Origin: Streptomyces griseus
Lineage (GTDB): Bacteria > Actinomycetota > Actinomycetes > Streptomycetales > Streptomycetaceae
Length of the DNA stretch: 37,320 nt
Reading direction: 5' to 3'
Assembly: GCA_002154345.1 (NCBI GenBank)
Contig: MUNB01000079.1
Coordinates: 1-37,320, forward strand
Shown: piece after piece, positions 8,143-16,560 of the stretch
Layout of the letters: the number at the start of each line of letters is the position of its first letter
How positions within the stretch are numbered: the first letter of the stretch is position 1
Notes under the pieces: generated by a model
Database searches by the model: none
The model's input: the letters and a program-made list of their open reading frames with translations, nothing else
Told to the model about the DNA's origin: nothing
Translations under genes and position numbers: made by a program

Positions 8143-9153
8143 ATGCCCGAAGGCGTCGTTCCGCTGACCGAGAAGCCCGCCCCCGCACCGGCCGCGGCCG
8201 TCCGGCCGGTCAGACCGTGGCCGGTGCTCGTGACGCTGCTGGCCGCGCTGGCCGCCGCGGCCGCAGAACCGCACCTGCCGGGAGCGGCGGACTACATCAG
8301 GTCGCTCGGCATCGTGCCGTCCTGGGCGCTCTGGGCCGGGGCGGCGGTCGGCGTCGTCGCCGTGCTGGCCTCCGCCGCCCGCACCACGGCGCACGGCGCG
8401 GCGCGCACCGCGGTCCTGGTCCTCGGCTGGACCGGCACCGTCCTGCTGCTCTGGTCGGCCGTCGGCATCGTCTTCGACGGGTTCCGCGCGTTCTTCCGGG
8501 TCACCGGCATCCCGGCCGGCGACTTCGCGATCGTCGACTGGCCCGGCTTCCTCAGCCGTGCCGTCGCCTTCGCGGCCACCGTACTGCTGGCCCGCTCCAC
8601 CCTCGCCTTCCAGCGCCGCACCGGAACGGGCTGCGACCGCTGCGGGCTGCTGCCGGGCGAGCGCGAGAAGTCCTCGCCGTGGCTCGGATACGCGGCGTTC
8701 GGCCTGGCCTTCGTCTACCCGGCGGTGAAGTATTACTGGTGGGCGGGCGGCGGCATCGGCCGTCCGGACGACTATCCCGAGGGATTCCCGGTCATGGAAA
8801 CCATGCTGCTGGTCGGCGGCGGAGTGCTCTCACTGGCCCTGGTGAGCTCGTGGGGCCTGATCTACCCGTCGTGGGTGCCGTTCCTGGCCCGCCGCACCGT
8901 GCCCCGGATGCTGCTGGTCGCCTGCGGCTGGGGCCTGTCGGCGGCGCTGCTGCTCCAGGGGCTCATCCCGGTGTTCGCCGCGATCAACCATCTGCTCGGC
9001 GGCCCGGAACTGCCGTTCGACGCGGGCAGCGCCAACTCCTGGGTCATCCTCGCGGTGTACGGCGGCTGGTCGCTGTTCGGCGCTGCGCTGCTCGGCGCGA
9101 CCCGCGACTACCAGCGCCGTACCCGGTCCGTGTGCGCGCAGTGCGGCCACTGA
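8143..9153 (+). CDS. Polytopic membrane protein with two CxxC pairs (unknown function)
   Basis: A 336-residue protein I cannot assign to a named family. It has about seven to eight hydrophobic segments, for example near residues 26-42, 61-80, 90-110, 136-155, 178-195 and later. Two cysteine pairs stand out: C164/C167 in CDRCG after a helix end, and C331/C334 in CAQCGH at the extreme C-terminus, each right after an arginine-rich stretch (FQRRTG and YQRRTR). Together they could form one zinc- or redox-binding site on the cytoplasmic face. The ATG has GAGAGGAG upstream. The histidine kinase start overlaps its 3' end, so it is translationally coupled to the two-component system and may act as its sensor partner or target (inference). 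Confidence 0.85.
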   Translation: MPEGVVPLTEKPAPAPAAAVRPVRPWPVLVTLLAALAAAAAEPHLPGAADYIRSLGIVPSWALWAGAAVGVVAVLASAARTTAHGAARTAVLVLGWTGTVLLLWSAVGIVFDGFRAFFRVTGIPAGDFAIVDWPGFLSRAVAFAATVLLARSTLAFQRRTGTGCDRCGLLPGEREKSSPWLGYAAFGLAFVYPAVKYYWWAGGGIGRPDDYPEGFPVMETMLLVGGGVLSLALVSSWGLIYPSWVPFLARRTVPRMLLVACGWGLSAALLLQGLIPVFAAINHLLGGPELPFDAGSANSWVILAVYGGWSLFGAALLGATRDYQRRTRSVCAQCGH

Positions 9154-10376
9154 ACCGGCTGCCGCGACCGGAGCGGCCCGACGTCCTGATCACCCTTGCC
9201 GTCGCGCTGCCGGTCGGCGGCTGGACGCTGCTCCTGCTGGCGCTCGCGCTGCCGGGGGCCTGGGCCCTGCTGCTGGCGCCGGCGGTGCTCGTCGGCCACG
9301 CCGCCGGGGCCTGGCGGCGGTCGGCGGCCACCGCCTCGTTCACCGTGACGACGGTGGCCTGCGCCGTCCAGGCCGTGGTCCTGCCCGGCGAGTTTCCGCT
9401 GCTGCCGTCCCTGCTGGCGTTTCCGCTGGCGCTGTACGCGTACTGCGCGCACGGCCCGGGTCGCGCGCCGCTGGCCTCGGTGCTGGTCGGCGCGGCCGGG
9501 GCGGCGGCGGTCACGCTGCGGTCCGCGCTGACCACCACCGTGCAGCTGCCCCCGGCCTTCCTCTTCGGCTTTCTGCTGGCGATCGTGCTGGTGGCGTTCA
9601 GCCTCGGTCTGTTCCGCCGCTTCCAACTGGCGTACGTCGGCGAGCTGGAGCACCGCGCGGTGCGCGCCGAGGCGGAGCGCGAGGAGCGCGCGGCGAGGGC
9701 GGCACGCGACGAACGGGCCAGGATCGCGCGGGAGATGCACGATCTGGTGGCGCACTCGCTGTCCGTCATCGTGAGCCAGGCGCAGGGCGGCCGGTACGCG
9801 GCGCGCGCCCGGCCGGAGCGCGCCGCCGAGGTGCTGGCCACCGTCGAGGAGGCCGGCCGGCAGGCGCTCACGGACATGCGCGGTCTGCTCGGCATGCTCC
9901 GCGGCGGCGACCACGGCGACGGCTTCGGACCGCAGCCGGATCTGGCGCAGGTGCCGGAACTCCTGCGCCGCGTGCGCGAGTCGGGGCTGACCGTCGACTA
10001 CACCGAGACCGGCGAACCCGGCCGGCTGACGCCCGCGGCGGAGCTGGCCGCGTACCGGCTCGTGCAGGAAGCCCTCACCAACACTCTCAAACACGCCGGT
10101 CCCGGCGCCCGTTGCGGGATACGGTTCGACTGGTCGGACTACGAGGTGGAGATCCAGGTGCGCGACGACGGCACGGGGCCGGGGCCCGGCGACGGGGCCG
10201 GACACGGGCTGGTCGGCATGCGCGAGCGCGCCGCGGTGGCCGGCGGCACCGTGCACACCGGTCCGGCCCCGGGCGGCGGCTTCCTGGTCAGCGCGCGGCT
10301 CCCGGTGCGCGCCGCGGCGGGCGCGGCCGGACCGGAGAACAGCGAGCAGGAGAGCGGCGGGCAGGAGCGCGTATGA
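9141..10376 (+). CDS. Two-component sensor histidine kinase (NarL-partner, HisKA_3 type)
   Basis: A 411-residue membrane histidine kinase of the HisKA_3/HATPase_c class that pairs with NarL-type regulators. The N-terminal half has about five to six helices up to residue 158. An arginine/glutamate-rich coiled segment (about 165-195) leads to the phosphoacceptor box, REMHDLVAHSLSV, with H200. The ATPase N-box is near VQEALTNTLKHAG and the G-box is DDGTGPGPG followed by GHGLVGMRERA. I start it at GTG 9141, which overlaps the previous stop by 13 bases; GTG 9135 is an equally possible start, and no clear ribosome site separates them. There is little extracytoplasmic loop, so it probably senses a signal in the membrane. 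Its stop overlaps the regulator start (ATGA). Confidence 0.9.
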   Translation: MRPLNRLPRPERPDVLITLAVALPVGGWTLLLLALALPGAWALLLAPAVLVGHAAGAWRRSAATASFTVTTVACAVQAVVLPGEFPLLPSLLAFPLALYAYCAHGPGRAPLASVLVGAAGAAAVTLRSALTTTVQLPPAFLFGFLLAIVLVAFSLGLFRRFQLAYVGELEHRAVRAEAEREERAARAARDERARIAREMHDLVAHSLSVIVSQAQGGRYAARARPERAAEVLATVEEAGRQALTDMRGLLGMLRGGDHGDGFGPQPDLAQVPELLRRVRESGLTVDYTETGEPGRLTPAAELAAYRLVQEALTNTLKHAGPGARCGIRFDWSDYEVEIQVRDDGTGPGPGDGAGHGLVGMRERAAVAGGTVHTGPAPGGGFLVSARLPVRAAAGAAGPENSEQESGGQERV

Positions 10377-11032
10377 CGATCCGGGTGTTCCTCGTCGACG
10401 ACCAGGAGATGGTGCGGGCCGGCTTCGTCATGGTCGTCGAGGCGCAGGACGACATGACGGTGGTCGGCCAGGCGGGCGACGGCGCGGAGGCGCTGGAGAA
10501 GCTGGCCGTGACCTCCGCCGACATCGTGCTGATGGACGTCCGGATGCCGCGCATGGACGGCGTGGAGGCGACCCGCAGACTGCTGGCGCGCGCCGACGCG
10601 CCGAAGGTCGTCGTGCTCACCACCTTCGACGTCGACGAGCACGCCTTCGCCGCGCTCCAGGCCGGGGCCAGCGGCTTCCTGGTCAAGGACGCCCCGGCCG
10701 AGGACCTGCTCTCCGCGATCCGCACCGTGCAGCGCGGCGACGCGGTGATCTCGCCGACCACCACCCGGCGGCTGCTCGACGAGGTTGCGCCGGACCTGCC
10801 GCAGCGCAGCGAGGGACCGGACCCGCTGGCCGAGCTCACCGCCCGCGAGCGCGAGGTCCTGCTGCTCATCGCGCGCGGCGCGTCGAACGCCGCCATCGGC
10901 AAGGAACTGCATCTGTCCGAGGGCACGGTGAAGACGCACGTCGGACGGCTGCTGGCGAAGCTCGGCATGCGCGACCGCGTGCAGGTGGTGATCTTCGCCT
11001 ACGAGCAGCGGCTGGTCCGCCCGGGGCGCTAG
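10373..11032 (+). CDS. NarL/LuxR-family response regulator
   Basis: A 219-residue response regulator. The receiver domain (about 1-120) has the acidic pair D9/D10, the phosphoacceptor D55 in VLMDVRMPRMDG, the LTTF switch threonine strand, and the conserved lysine in FLVKDAP. The C-terminal LuxR-type helix-turn-helix (about 152-212) reads LTAREREVLLLIARG, then the recognition stretch LSEGTVKTHVGRLLAKLG. The start ATG overlaps the kinase stop by the ATGA arrangement, so the pair is co-translated. It ends 28 bases from the convergently read YbaK gene at the end of the NRPS operon. Control of the cluster by this system is plausible from location but no binding site could be recognised. Confidence 0.95.
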   Translation: MTIRVFLVDDQEMVRAGFVMVVEAQDDMTVVGQAGDGAEALEKLAVTSADIVLMDVRMPRMDGVEATRRLLARADAPKVVVLTTFDVDEHAFAALQAGASGFLVKDAPAEDLLSAIRTVQRGDAVISPTTTRRLLDEVAPDLPQRSEGPDPLAELTAREREVLLLIARGASNAAIGKELHLSEGTVKTHVGRLLAKLGMRDRVQVVIFAYEQRLVRPGR

Positions 11033-11060
11033 GCGGTGTCCTGGCGGCTTTCCCCGCACG

Positions 11061-11633
11061 TCACTTGGCGATGGCGGCGATGCGCGGGGTGCTCAGCGAG
11101 ATGTAGTGGACGGTCCGCAGCGCCAGCGAGCGGTCGAGCCGGGCGGCGTTGAAGTAGATCTCCTCGTGCACCAGCAGGTCCGCGTCCACGACCACCGGCA
11201 GCCGCTCGTCGAACGAGAACGGGATGACGCAGCCGCTGACACAGCCGGTGAGGCGTTCGGCCTCCTCGCGGTCGCCGAGCGTGGCGTCGCTTCCTCCGTA
11301 CAGTTTGCGGACCCGCCGCAGGTCGACGCGGCGGTGGCCCGGCACGACGGCGAGGACGTGGTGGTCCTCGCCGCCCTTCCTGCGGATCCGCAGGACCATG
11401 CACTTGGCGGCCATCTCCAGCCGGTGGCCGCGCAGTTCGCTGGCCAGGTCGGTGCGCCCCTCCGGCGCGTGGTCGATGATCCGGTAGTCGGCGCCGGCGC
11501 GGTCCAGCAGCGCCATCAGCCGGCGGTGGGTGCCGTCGCCGGCGTCCGGATCAGGAGGGTGGCCCGGGCACTGCCCGGCCGCGGCGGGCGCGGCCGGGAC
11601 CGTGGCAGCTTCCGTGTCCAGCAGGCCGGTCAC
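11061..11633 (-). CDS. YbaK/ProX-type aminoacyl-tRNA deacylase domain protein
   Basis: A 190-residue single-domain protein of the YbaK/prolyl-tRNA-editing family, which hydrolyses mischarged aminoacyl-tRNA in trans. After a variable N-terminal tail, the core runs from about THRRLMALLDRAGADYRIIDH through the strand AAKCMVLRIRRKGGEDHHVLAVVPG, whose lysine matches the family active-site lysine, to GCVSGCVIPFSFDERLPVVVD near the end. I choose the GTG at 11633: it overlaps the stop of P450-c in a GTGA arrangement used throughout this operon. The open frame continues 17 codons further upstream, but that would overlap the P450 by 55 bases. As last gene of the NRPS operon it may protect translation against a non-standard amino acid made by the cluster; this is inference. 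Confidence 0.85.
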   Translation of the reverse strand: MTGLLDTEAATVPAAPAAAGQCPGHPPDPDAGDGTHRRLMALLDRAGADYRIIDHAPEGRTDLASELRGHRLEMAAKCMVLRIRRKGGEDHHVLAVVPGHRRVDLRRVRKLYGGSDATLGDREEAERLTGCVSGCVIPFSFDERLPVVVDADLLVHEEIYFNAARLDRSLALRTVHYISLSTPRIAAIAK

Positions 11634-12865
11634 AGGACGACCGGCAGTGATTCCAGGCAGCGCAGCATCAGGCTGAACCGCCACTGGAGGTCCTCGCGGC
11701 CGACCGCCGGTGCGAGGTCGGGGAAGCGCGTGATCAACTGGCCGATCGCCACGGCCCCTTCGACGCGCGCCAGCGGAGCGCCGAGACAGTGGTGCAGTCC
11801 GTGGCCGAAGGCGAGGTGCCCGGTGGCCGGGCGGGTGATCTCCAGGCGGTCCGGCTCCGAGAACTTCGACGGATCACGGTTGAGCGCGCCGATGGAGACG
11901 AACACCGAGTCGCCCGCCGGAATCGTGACGCCGCCGATCTCGACCGGCTCGGCCGCGTAACGGAACGTCGCCACGTTGATCGGGCTCTCGAAGCGCAGCA
12001 GCTCCTCGATCGCGCCCGGCAGGAGTGTCAGATCCTTCTGGAGCAGGGCGAGTTGGTCCGGCTCGGAGAGCAGCGACAGCATCGCGGTGCCGATGAAGCT
12101 GATCGCCGTCTCGTGGCCCGCGCCGAGCAGCAGGAACACCATCGACATGACTTCGGTCTCGGACAGCAGATCGTCCGCGTCCCGCGCCTGGAGCAGATTG
12201 CTGATCAGGTCGTCGGCGGGGCGGGCGCGCTTGTCGGCGATCAGATCGCCGAGGTAGCGGATCAGCGACTGCCTGGCCTCGGTGACCTGCTCCGGCGGGT
12301 GCACCCCGGTCATGGTGGTGTACCAGTCGCGGAAGATCTCGCCGTCCGCCGCCGGAATGCCGATCAGCTCGCAGATCACCCGGGTGGACAGCGGCATCGC
12401 GTAGTCGTTCACGACGTCCATCCGCTGCCCGGCCTCGAAGCCGTCCAGCAGCCCTGCGGCGAGCTCCTCGATGCGCGGCCGGAACATCTCCGTCGGCCGC
12501 GCCGTGAAGGCCTTCGTGGTCAGCTTGCGCAGCCGGGTGTGGTCCGGCGGGTCGCTGTTGAGCATGTGCCGCGACAGCAGCTCCATGCCCGGCTCCTCCG
12601 GGCCCATGCCGGTGCCGCCCGCCGGGTTCGGAAAGCGGCGCGGATCCTTGTGCAGCTTCGGCTCGGCGAGCGCGGCGCGCGCGTCCTCGTACCGCGTGAG
12701 CATCCACAGGACCGAGCCGCTGGCCTGCCGCAGCTTGACCGGTCCCTCCTCGCGCATCCAGTCGTACGTGGCGTGCGGATCGCGTACGAAGTCCTGGGTG
12801 ATCAGCGCCTCGGCGGAACGCGTCCCGTCCTCGGCGGTGGTGTGCAGGTCCATGTCCTGGCTCAT
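11630..12865 (-). CDS. Cytochrome P450-c
   Basis: A 411-residue soluble bacterial class I P450. The heme ligand is C360 in FGHGLHHCLG. The I-helix oxygen-activation motif AGHET is canonical (249-253). The K-helix ExxR is E288-R291. The segment NSDPPDHTRLRKLTTKAF is typical of actinomycete biosynthetic P450s. The length is normal with no truncation. It starts 16 bases after the ABC ATPase stop with GAGGAG upstream and overlaps the YbaK gene by GTGA. It is one of three P450s in the NRPS operon; likely substrates are a carrier-bound amino acid or the peptide. No ferredoxin or ferredoxin reductase gene is present in the window, so electrons must come from elsewhere. Confidence 0.95.
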   Translation of the reverse strand: MSQDMDLHTTAEDGTRSAEALITQDFVRDPHATYDWMREEGPVKLRQASGSVLWMLTRYEDARAALAEPKLHKDPRRFPNPAGGTGMGPEEPGMELLSRHMLNSDPPDHTRLRKLTTKAFTARPTEMFRPRIEELAAGLLDGFEAGQRMDVVNDYAMPLSTRVICELIGIPAADGEIFRDWYTTMTGVHPPEQVTEARQSLIRYLGDLIADKRARPADDLISNLLQARDADDLLSETEVMSMVFLLLGAGHETAISFIGTAMLSLLSEPDQLALLQKDLTLLPGAIEELLRFESPINVATFRYAAEPVEIGGVTIPAGDSVFVSIGALNRDPSKFSEPDRLEITRPATGHLAFGHGLHHCLGAPLARVEGAVAIGQLITRFPDLAPAVGREDLQWRFSLMLRCLESLPVVL

Positions 12866-12881
12866 TGCCGGTTGCTCCTCG

Positions 12882-13847
12882 TCAGGCCTTCTGCGGTTCC
12901 GGTACCGCGGCGGCGGTCTTGCCGATCAGGGTGAGGAAGACGTCGTCGAGCGAGGGCCGGCGCAGGGCGAAGTCGACGACCTCCACCCCGGCGGCGTCCA
13001 GGCTCGCGGCGACGGCGGCGATGGAGTGGGTGCCCTCGGCGACCGGGGCACTGACGGTCAGCCCGTCCTCGCTGAGCGTCGGCTCGCCGGCGATGGCCGA
13101 GGACAGCGCGCGTACGGTGTCGGCGGCGGTCTCCGGGTTCGCGACGGTCACCTCCAGCCACTCGCCGCCGACCTTCCGCTTGAGCTGGTCCGGCGTGCCG
13201 TCGGCGATGACCTTGCCCTGGTCGAGGACGGCGACGCGGCCGGCGAGCTGGTCGGCCTCGTCGAGGTACTGCGTGGTGAGCAGGATCGTCACTCCGGCGG
13301 CCACCTGCTCACGGATCATGTCCCAGAGGGCCAGGCGGCTGCTCGGGTCGAGTCCGGTGGTCGGCTCGTCGAGGAAGAGCAGCGGCGGCCGGCCGATCAG
13401 GCTCGCGGCGAGGTCGAGGCGGCGGCGCATACCGCCGGAGTACGTGCTCAGCGGCCGGTTGGCGGCGGCGGTCAGCTCGAACCGTTCGAGCAGCGACTCG
13501 GTCCGGGCGGCCGTCTCCTTCTTGCCGAGCCGGTAGAGCCGGCCGATCAGGGTCAGGTTCTCGCGGGCGGTGAGCCGTTCGTCGACCGCGGCGTACTGCC
13601 CGGTCAGACCGATGTTCGCGCGCACGTCCTGCGCCTGGCTGACCACGTCGAAGCCGGCGACGCTCGCCCGGCCCTCGTCCGCGCGCAGCAGCGTGGTGAG
13701 GATGCGCACGGCGGTCGTCTTGCCCGCGCCGTTCGGACCGAGCAGGCCGAAGACGGTGCCGGACTCGACGCTGAGATCGACGCCTGCCAGCGCCTCGTGG
13801 TCCTTGTAGCGCTTGCGCAGTCCATGCGCCTCGATGGCGGTGGTCAC
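12882..13847 (-). CDS. DrrA-type ABC transporter ATPase
   Basis: A 321-residue ATP-binding subunit of the daunorubicin-resistance (DrrA) ABC family. Walker A is GPNGAGKT at residues 37-44, the signature is YSGGM at 136-140 followed by RRRLDLAASL, and Walker B is LLFLDEP at 156-162. The switch region reads TTQYLDEADQL, as is usual in DrrA. The C-terminal part after about 225 is the extension common to this family (DUF4162-like), ending near RRPSLDDVFLTLIGK. The start is GTG at 13847, overlapping the P450-b stop in a GTGA. Its membrane partner is almost certainly the DrrB-like permease at 16561-17352, separated here by the P450-b and MFS genes. Likely role: export of, and self-resistance to, the peptide. 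Confidence 0.95.
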   Translation of the reverse strand: MTTAIEAHGLRKRYKDHEALAGVDLSVESGTVFGLLGPNGAGKTTAVRILTTLLRADEGRASVAGFDVVSQAQDVRANIGLTGQYAAVDERLTARENLTLIGRLYRLGKKETAARTESLLERFELTAAANRPLSTYSGGMRRRLDLAASLIGRPPLLFLDEPTTGLDPSSRLALWDMIREQVAAGVTILLTTQYLDEADQLAGRVAVLDQGKVIADGTPDQLKRKVGGEWLEVTVANPETAADTVRALSSAIAGEPTLSEDGLTVSAPVAEGTHSIAAVAASLDAAGVEVVDFALRRPSLDDVFLTLIGKTAAAVPEPQKA

Positions 13848-15172
13848 GTCGGATCAGCTCCTGTCGGATGAGCGGAGGTCGCGGACGCCACCGGTGCGGC
13901 GGCGCTGCCGGCCGGAGCGGCTTCGCCCAGGCCTACGTGGAGCGCGCTCAGCCGCCGCATGACGTGCTCACGGGACCAGACCGCGTCCTGGGCCGGGTCG
14001 TCGTGCGCGAGGCGCAGCGCGGGAAAGCGGTCGATCAGCCGGCCGAGGGCGACCTCGCCGGTCATGCGCGCCAGTTGGGCGCCGAGACACATGTGGATGC
14101 CGTGTCCGAAGGAGACATGGCCGCCGACCGGGCGGGTGATGTCCAGGCGGTCCGGGTCGGCGAAGCGCTCCGGATCGCGGTTGGCCGCGATGAGCGCCAG
14201 CTGTACGAGGTCGCCTGCGGCCAGCTCCCGGTCGCCGACGCTCATCGGCTCTCCGGCGCGCAGCGGGTTGGTGAGGGCGACCGGCGCCTCGTAGCGCAGG
14301 CACTCCTCGACGGCCCCGCGCAGCAGCTCCGGACGCGAGCGCAGCAGGTCGAGCTGGTCGGCGTGGTCCAGCAGCGCGAGCATCGCGCTCGCGAGCATCG
14401 CCGGAACGGTCTTGTCGGAGGCGATCACCAGGAAGACGGCGGTCTGTTCCAGCTCGCCGTCGGTGAGCCGGTCCTCGCCGGACCTGGCGTGCACGAGCGC
14501 GGAGAGGAGGTCGTCGGACGGCTGCTCGCGGCGGTCCGCGAAGAGCCGGGCGAACAGCCGGCCGAGACGGTCGGTGGCCGCCTGGAACTCCGGGAACGAG
14601 GTGGTCTCCGGAAAGGCCGCCATCGCGTCCCAGCAACCGTGGAACTCCTCGGCGTCCGCTTCGCCGATGCCGAACAGCTCCGCGCCCGCCAGCGCGGCCA
14701 GCGGATGCGTGTACTCGGCCACCAGGTCGGCCTGCGGGCGGCCGGCCAGCGCGTCCAGCAGCCCGTCGGCGAGCCGCTCCACGGCCGGCCGCAGCCGCTC
14801 CACGCGCTTCGGCGTCAGCGCCTTGGCGGTGAGCCGGCGCAGCCGGGTGTGGCGCGGCGGATCGCTGTTGCCGAGGTGCCCCTGGAAGGCCCCCGGGTCC
14901 TCGACGGCGAAGCTCCGCAGCAGCCGCGACTCGGCGAGCAGCGCGCGTACGTCGTCGTAGCGCGTCGGTACGAGGACCTTGCCGCCGCCCTGGATGACGT
15001 CCTGGTGCAGCGGGCACTCGGACCGCATCCGCGCGTAGACGGCGTGCGGGTCGGCGAGTACGGCGTCGCCGTAGACCAGCGAGTTCTCGTCGGGCATGCC
15101 GGCGGGTATCTCGGGGGTGGCGGGTGGTGCGGGCGGCCCGGCGGTCGGTGCGGCGTTCGGTGCGTCGGCCAT
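13844..15172 (-). CDS. Cytochrome P450-b (atypical I-helix)
   Basis: A 442-residue P450. The heme cysteine is C362 in FGHGIHMCLG, and the ExxR is E290-R293. The I-helix motif is atypical: where most P450s read A-G-x-D/E-T, this one reads ASDKT (251-255), with Ser for Gly and Lys in place of the acid, though the threonine is kept. The N-terminus carries a Pro/Ala-rich leader of about 25 residues, and the C-terminus a tail rich in Ala/Pro/Ser. I start at ATG 15172, where AAAGGAG lies 8 bases upstream; an upstream in-frame ATG at 15265 would overlap the MFS gene by nearly 90 bases. The altered proton-relay residues suggest a specialised substrate-assisted reaction or altered chemistry. The stop overlaps the ABC ATPase start. 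Confidence 0.94.
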   Translation of the reverse strand: MADAPNAAPTAGPPAPPATPEIPAGMPDENSLVYGDAVLADPHAVYARMRSECPLHQDVIQGGGKVLVPTRYDDVRALLAESRLLRSFAVEDPGAFQGHLGNSDPPRHTRLRRLTAKALTPKRVERLRPAVERLADGLLDALAGRPQADLVAEYTHPLAALAGAELFGIGEADAEEFHGCWDAMAAFPETTSFPEFQAATDRLGRLFARLFADRREQPSDDLLSALVHARSGEDRLTDGELEQTAVFLVIASDKTVPAMLASAMLALLDHADQLDLLRSRPELLRGAVEECLRYEAPVALTNPLRAGEPMSVGDRELAAGDLVQLALIAANRDPERFADPDRLDITRPVGGHVSFGHGIHMCLGAQLARMTGEVALGRLIDRFPALRLAHDDPAQDAVWSREHVMRRLSALHVGLGEAAPAGSAAAPVASATSAHPTGADPT

Positions 15173-15176
15173 GGCG

Positions 15177-16556
15177 TCAGGCTCCTTTCGCGGAGAGGTG
15201 GCCGGGCTGCCCGTCCGCGGACGGCTCGCCGGTGGCGTCGGCGGGCGCTTCGGCGGGCGGAGCATCGGTGGTGGAGGCGTCCGCGCCTGCGGCCGGGTCG
15301 CCGGGCGGTCCCGCCTGCGGTCCCGTGGGCGGTTCCGGTGCCGTCGCGGTGCGCAGCGTGCGGTCCGACAGCGCGACGAGTGCGGCGGCCAGCAGCGCCA
15401 CCGCGCAGGCGGCGACCGCCACCCGCGGGTTCGCCAGGCGGGCGACCAGGCCGACCAGGACGTACGAGAGCGGAGCGGCGAGCGCGCCGGCCGCCATCAC
15501 GACGCCCATCACCATGCCGAGCGCCTCCGGACGCGGTCCGGAGAACAGCACGCCGAGCGTGGCGGCGCTGGCGGCGGCGGCCGCGAGCGCCATCACGACC
15601 GTGAGCACGGCGGCGAGCGGCAGGTTCGGGCTGAACGCGAGACCGGCCATCGCCGCCGCGGTGAGCACACAGGCGAGGATCAGCCCGCTGCCGCTGCCGC
15701 GCAGCCGCCGGGCGAAGCCCGGGGCCAGCGCGGCGAGGACCGTGCCGAGGCCGACCGCGCCGACCAGCACACCGAATCCGACCGCGCCCCAGCCCCGGTC
15801 GTCGGCGAGCAGCAGGGTGCCGACGCCGAACGCCCCCGGGCAGCCGAGCTCGATCAGGACGGTGCAGATCAGTGCGGCACGGACGCCCGGCAGGGCCAGC
15901 GCCTCGCCGGCCTTCGGCGCGTCCGCTCCCGGCGGGCCGGGCATTCCGGCGGCCGGTCCGTGGCCGGCCGCCGGAGCCGTACCGTCCGCGTCGGACGGAC
16001 GCGGACGGAGCGAGAGGAACAGCGCGGCGGAGACCAGGAACACCAGGCCGCCGACGATCAGCGCGGTGGACAGGCCGAGCAGCGCGCCGAGTCCGGCGAG
16101 CGGTCCGCCGACGACGACCGTGACGCGGAAGAGCGTGGTGCGCAGCGCCTCCATCCGCTGCCGGCCCGCCGCGTCGGCGATCAGCGCGGGCACCGAACCG
16201 GCGGCCGGCTCGGTGATCGCCTCGACGAGGCCGAACAGCAGGCTCGCCAGCAGCAGTCCGGTGAAGTCGAGGCCGCTGACGGCGAGCGCGCCGGCCGCGG
16301 CCAGGGCCAGGGCCGCACGGCCGAGTTCGCCGACCGCCAGCAGACGGTGCGCGGCGAACCGGCCCGCGAGCCCGGCGGTCAGGCCGGACATCATCGCGAT
16401 GCGCGGCAGGGTGCCGAGCGCGAGCACGACCGCGGTGGCGAGCGGTCCCGCCACGGTGAGCACGGACCAGGCGAGGACCACCTGGAAGACCTGGACGCCG
16501 AGCAGCGAGGCCAGCGTGGCGGACGACCAGCGGCCGGCCGGGGACGACGCGCTCAT
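15177..16556 (-). CDS. MFS-type drug/metabolite exporter
   Basis: A 459-residue major facilitator superfamily protein with about 11-12 predicted helices in two halves. A Pro/Gly/Ala-rich central loop at roughly residues 190-220 joins them, and a long disordered C-terminal tail (about 405-459) rich in Ala, Pro and Asp/Glu ends it. The resemblance is to the multidrug/enterobactin-exporter-like branch (the FGLVEAITEPAAGSVPALIAD region of helix 4-5). It starts 4 bases after the permease stop with a GTGAGGAC site, and its own 3' end carries the P450-b ribosome site. The window thus encodes three different export systems (MMPL, Drr-type ABC, MFS). The substrate is probably the peptide, by location. 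Confidence 0.9.
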   Translation of the reverse strand: MSASSPAGRWSSATLASLLGVQVFQVVLAWSVLTVAGPLATAVVLALGTLPRIAMMSGLTAGLAGRFAAHRLLAVGELGRAALALAAAGALAVSGLDFTGLLLASLLFGLVEAITEPAAGSVPALIADAAGRQRMEALRTTLFRVTVVVGGPLAGLGALLGLSTALIVGGLVFLVSAALFLSLRPRPSDADGTAPAAGHGPAAGMPGPPGADAPKAGEALALPGVRAALICTVLIELGCPGAFGVGTLLLADDRGWGAVGFGVLVGAVGLGTVLAALAPGFARRLRGSGSGLILACVLTAAAMAGLAFSPNLPLAAVLTVVMALAAAAASAATLGVLFSGPRPEALGMVMGVVMAAGALAAPLSYVLVGLVARLANPRVAVAACAVALLAAALVALSDRTLRTATAPEPPTGPQAGPPGDPAAGADASTTDAPPAEAPADATGEPSADGQPGHLSAKGA

Positions 16557-16560
16557 GTCC

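Noticed and set aside
11033..11060. Terminator between the convergent response regulator and YbaK genes
   Set aside because: Only 28 bases lie between the stops and I see no stable inverted repeat.
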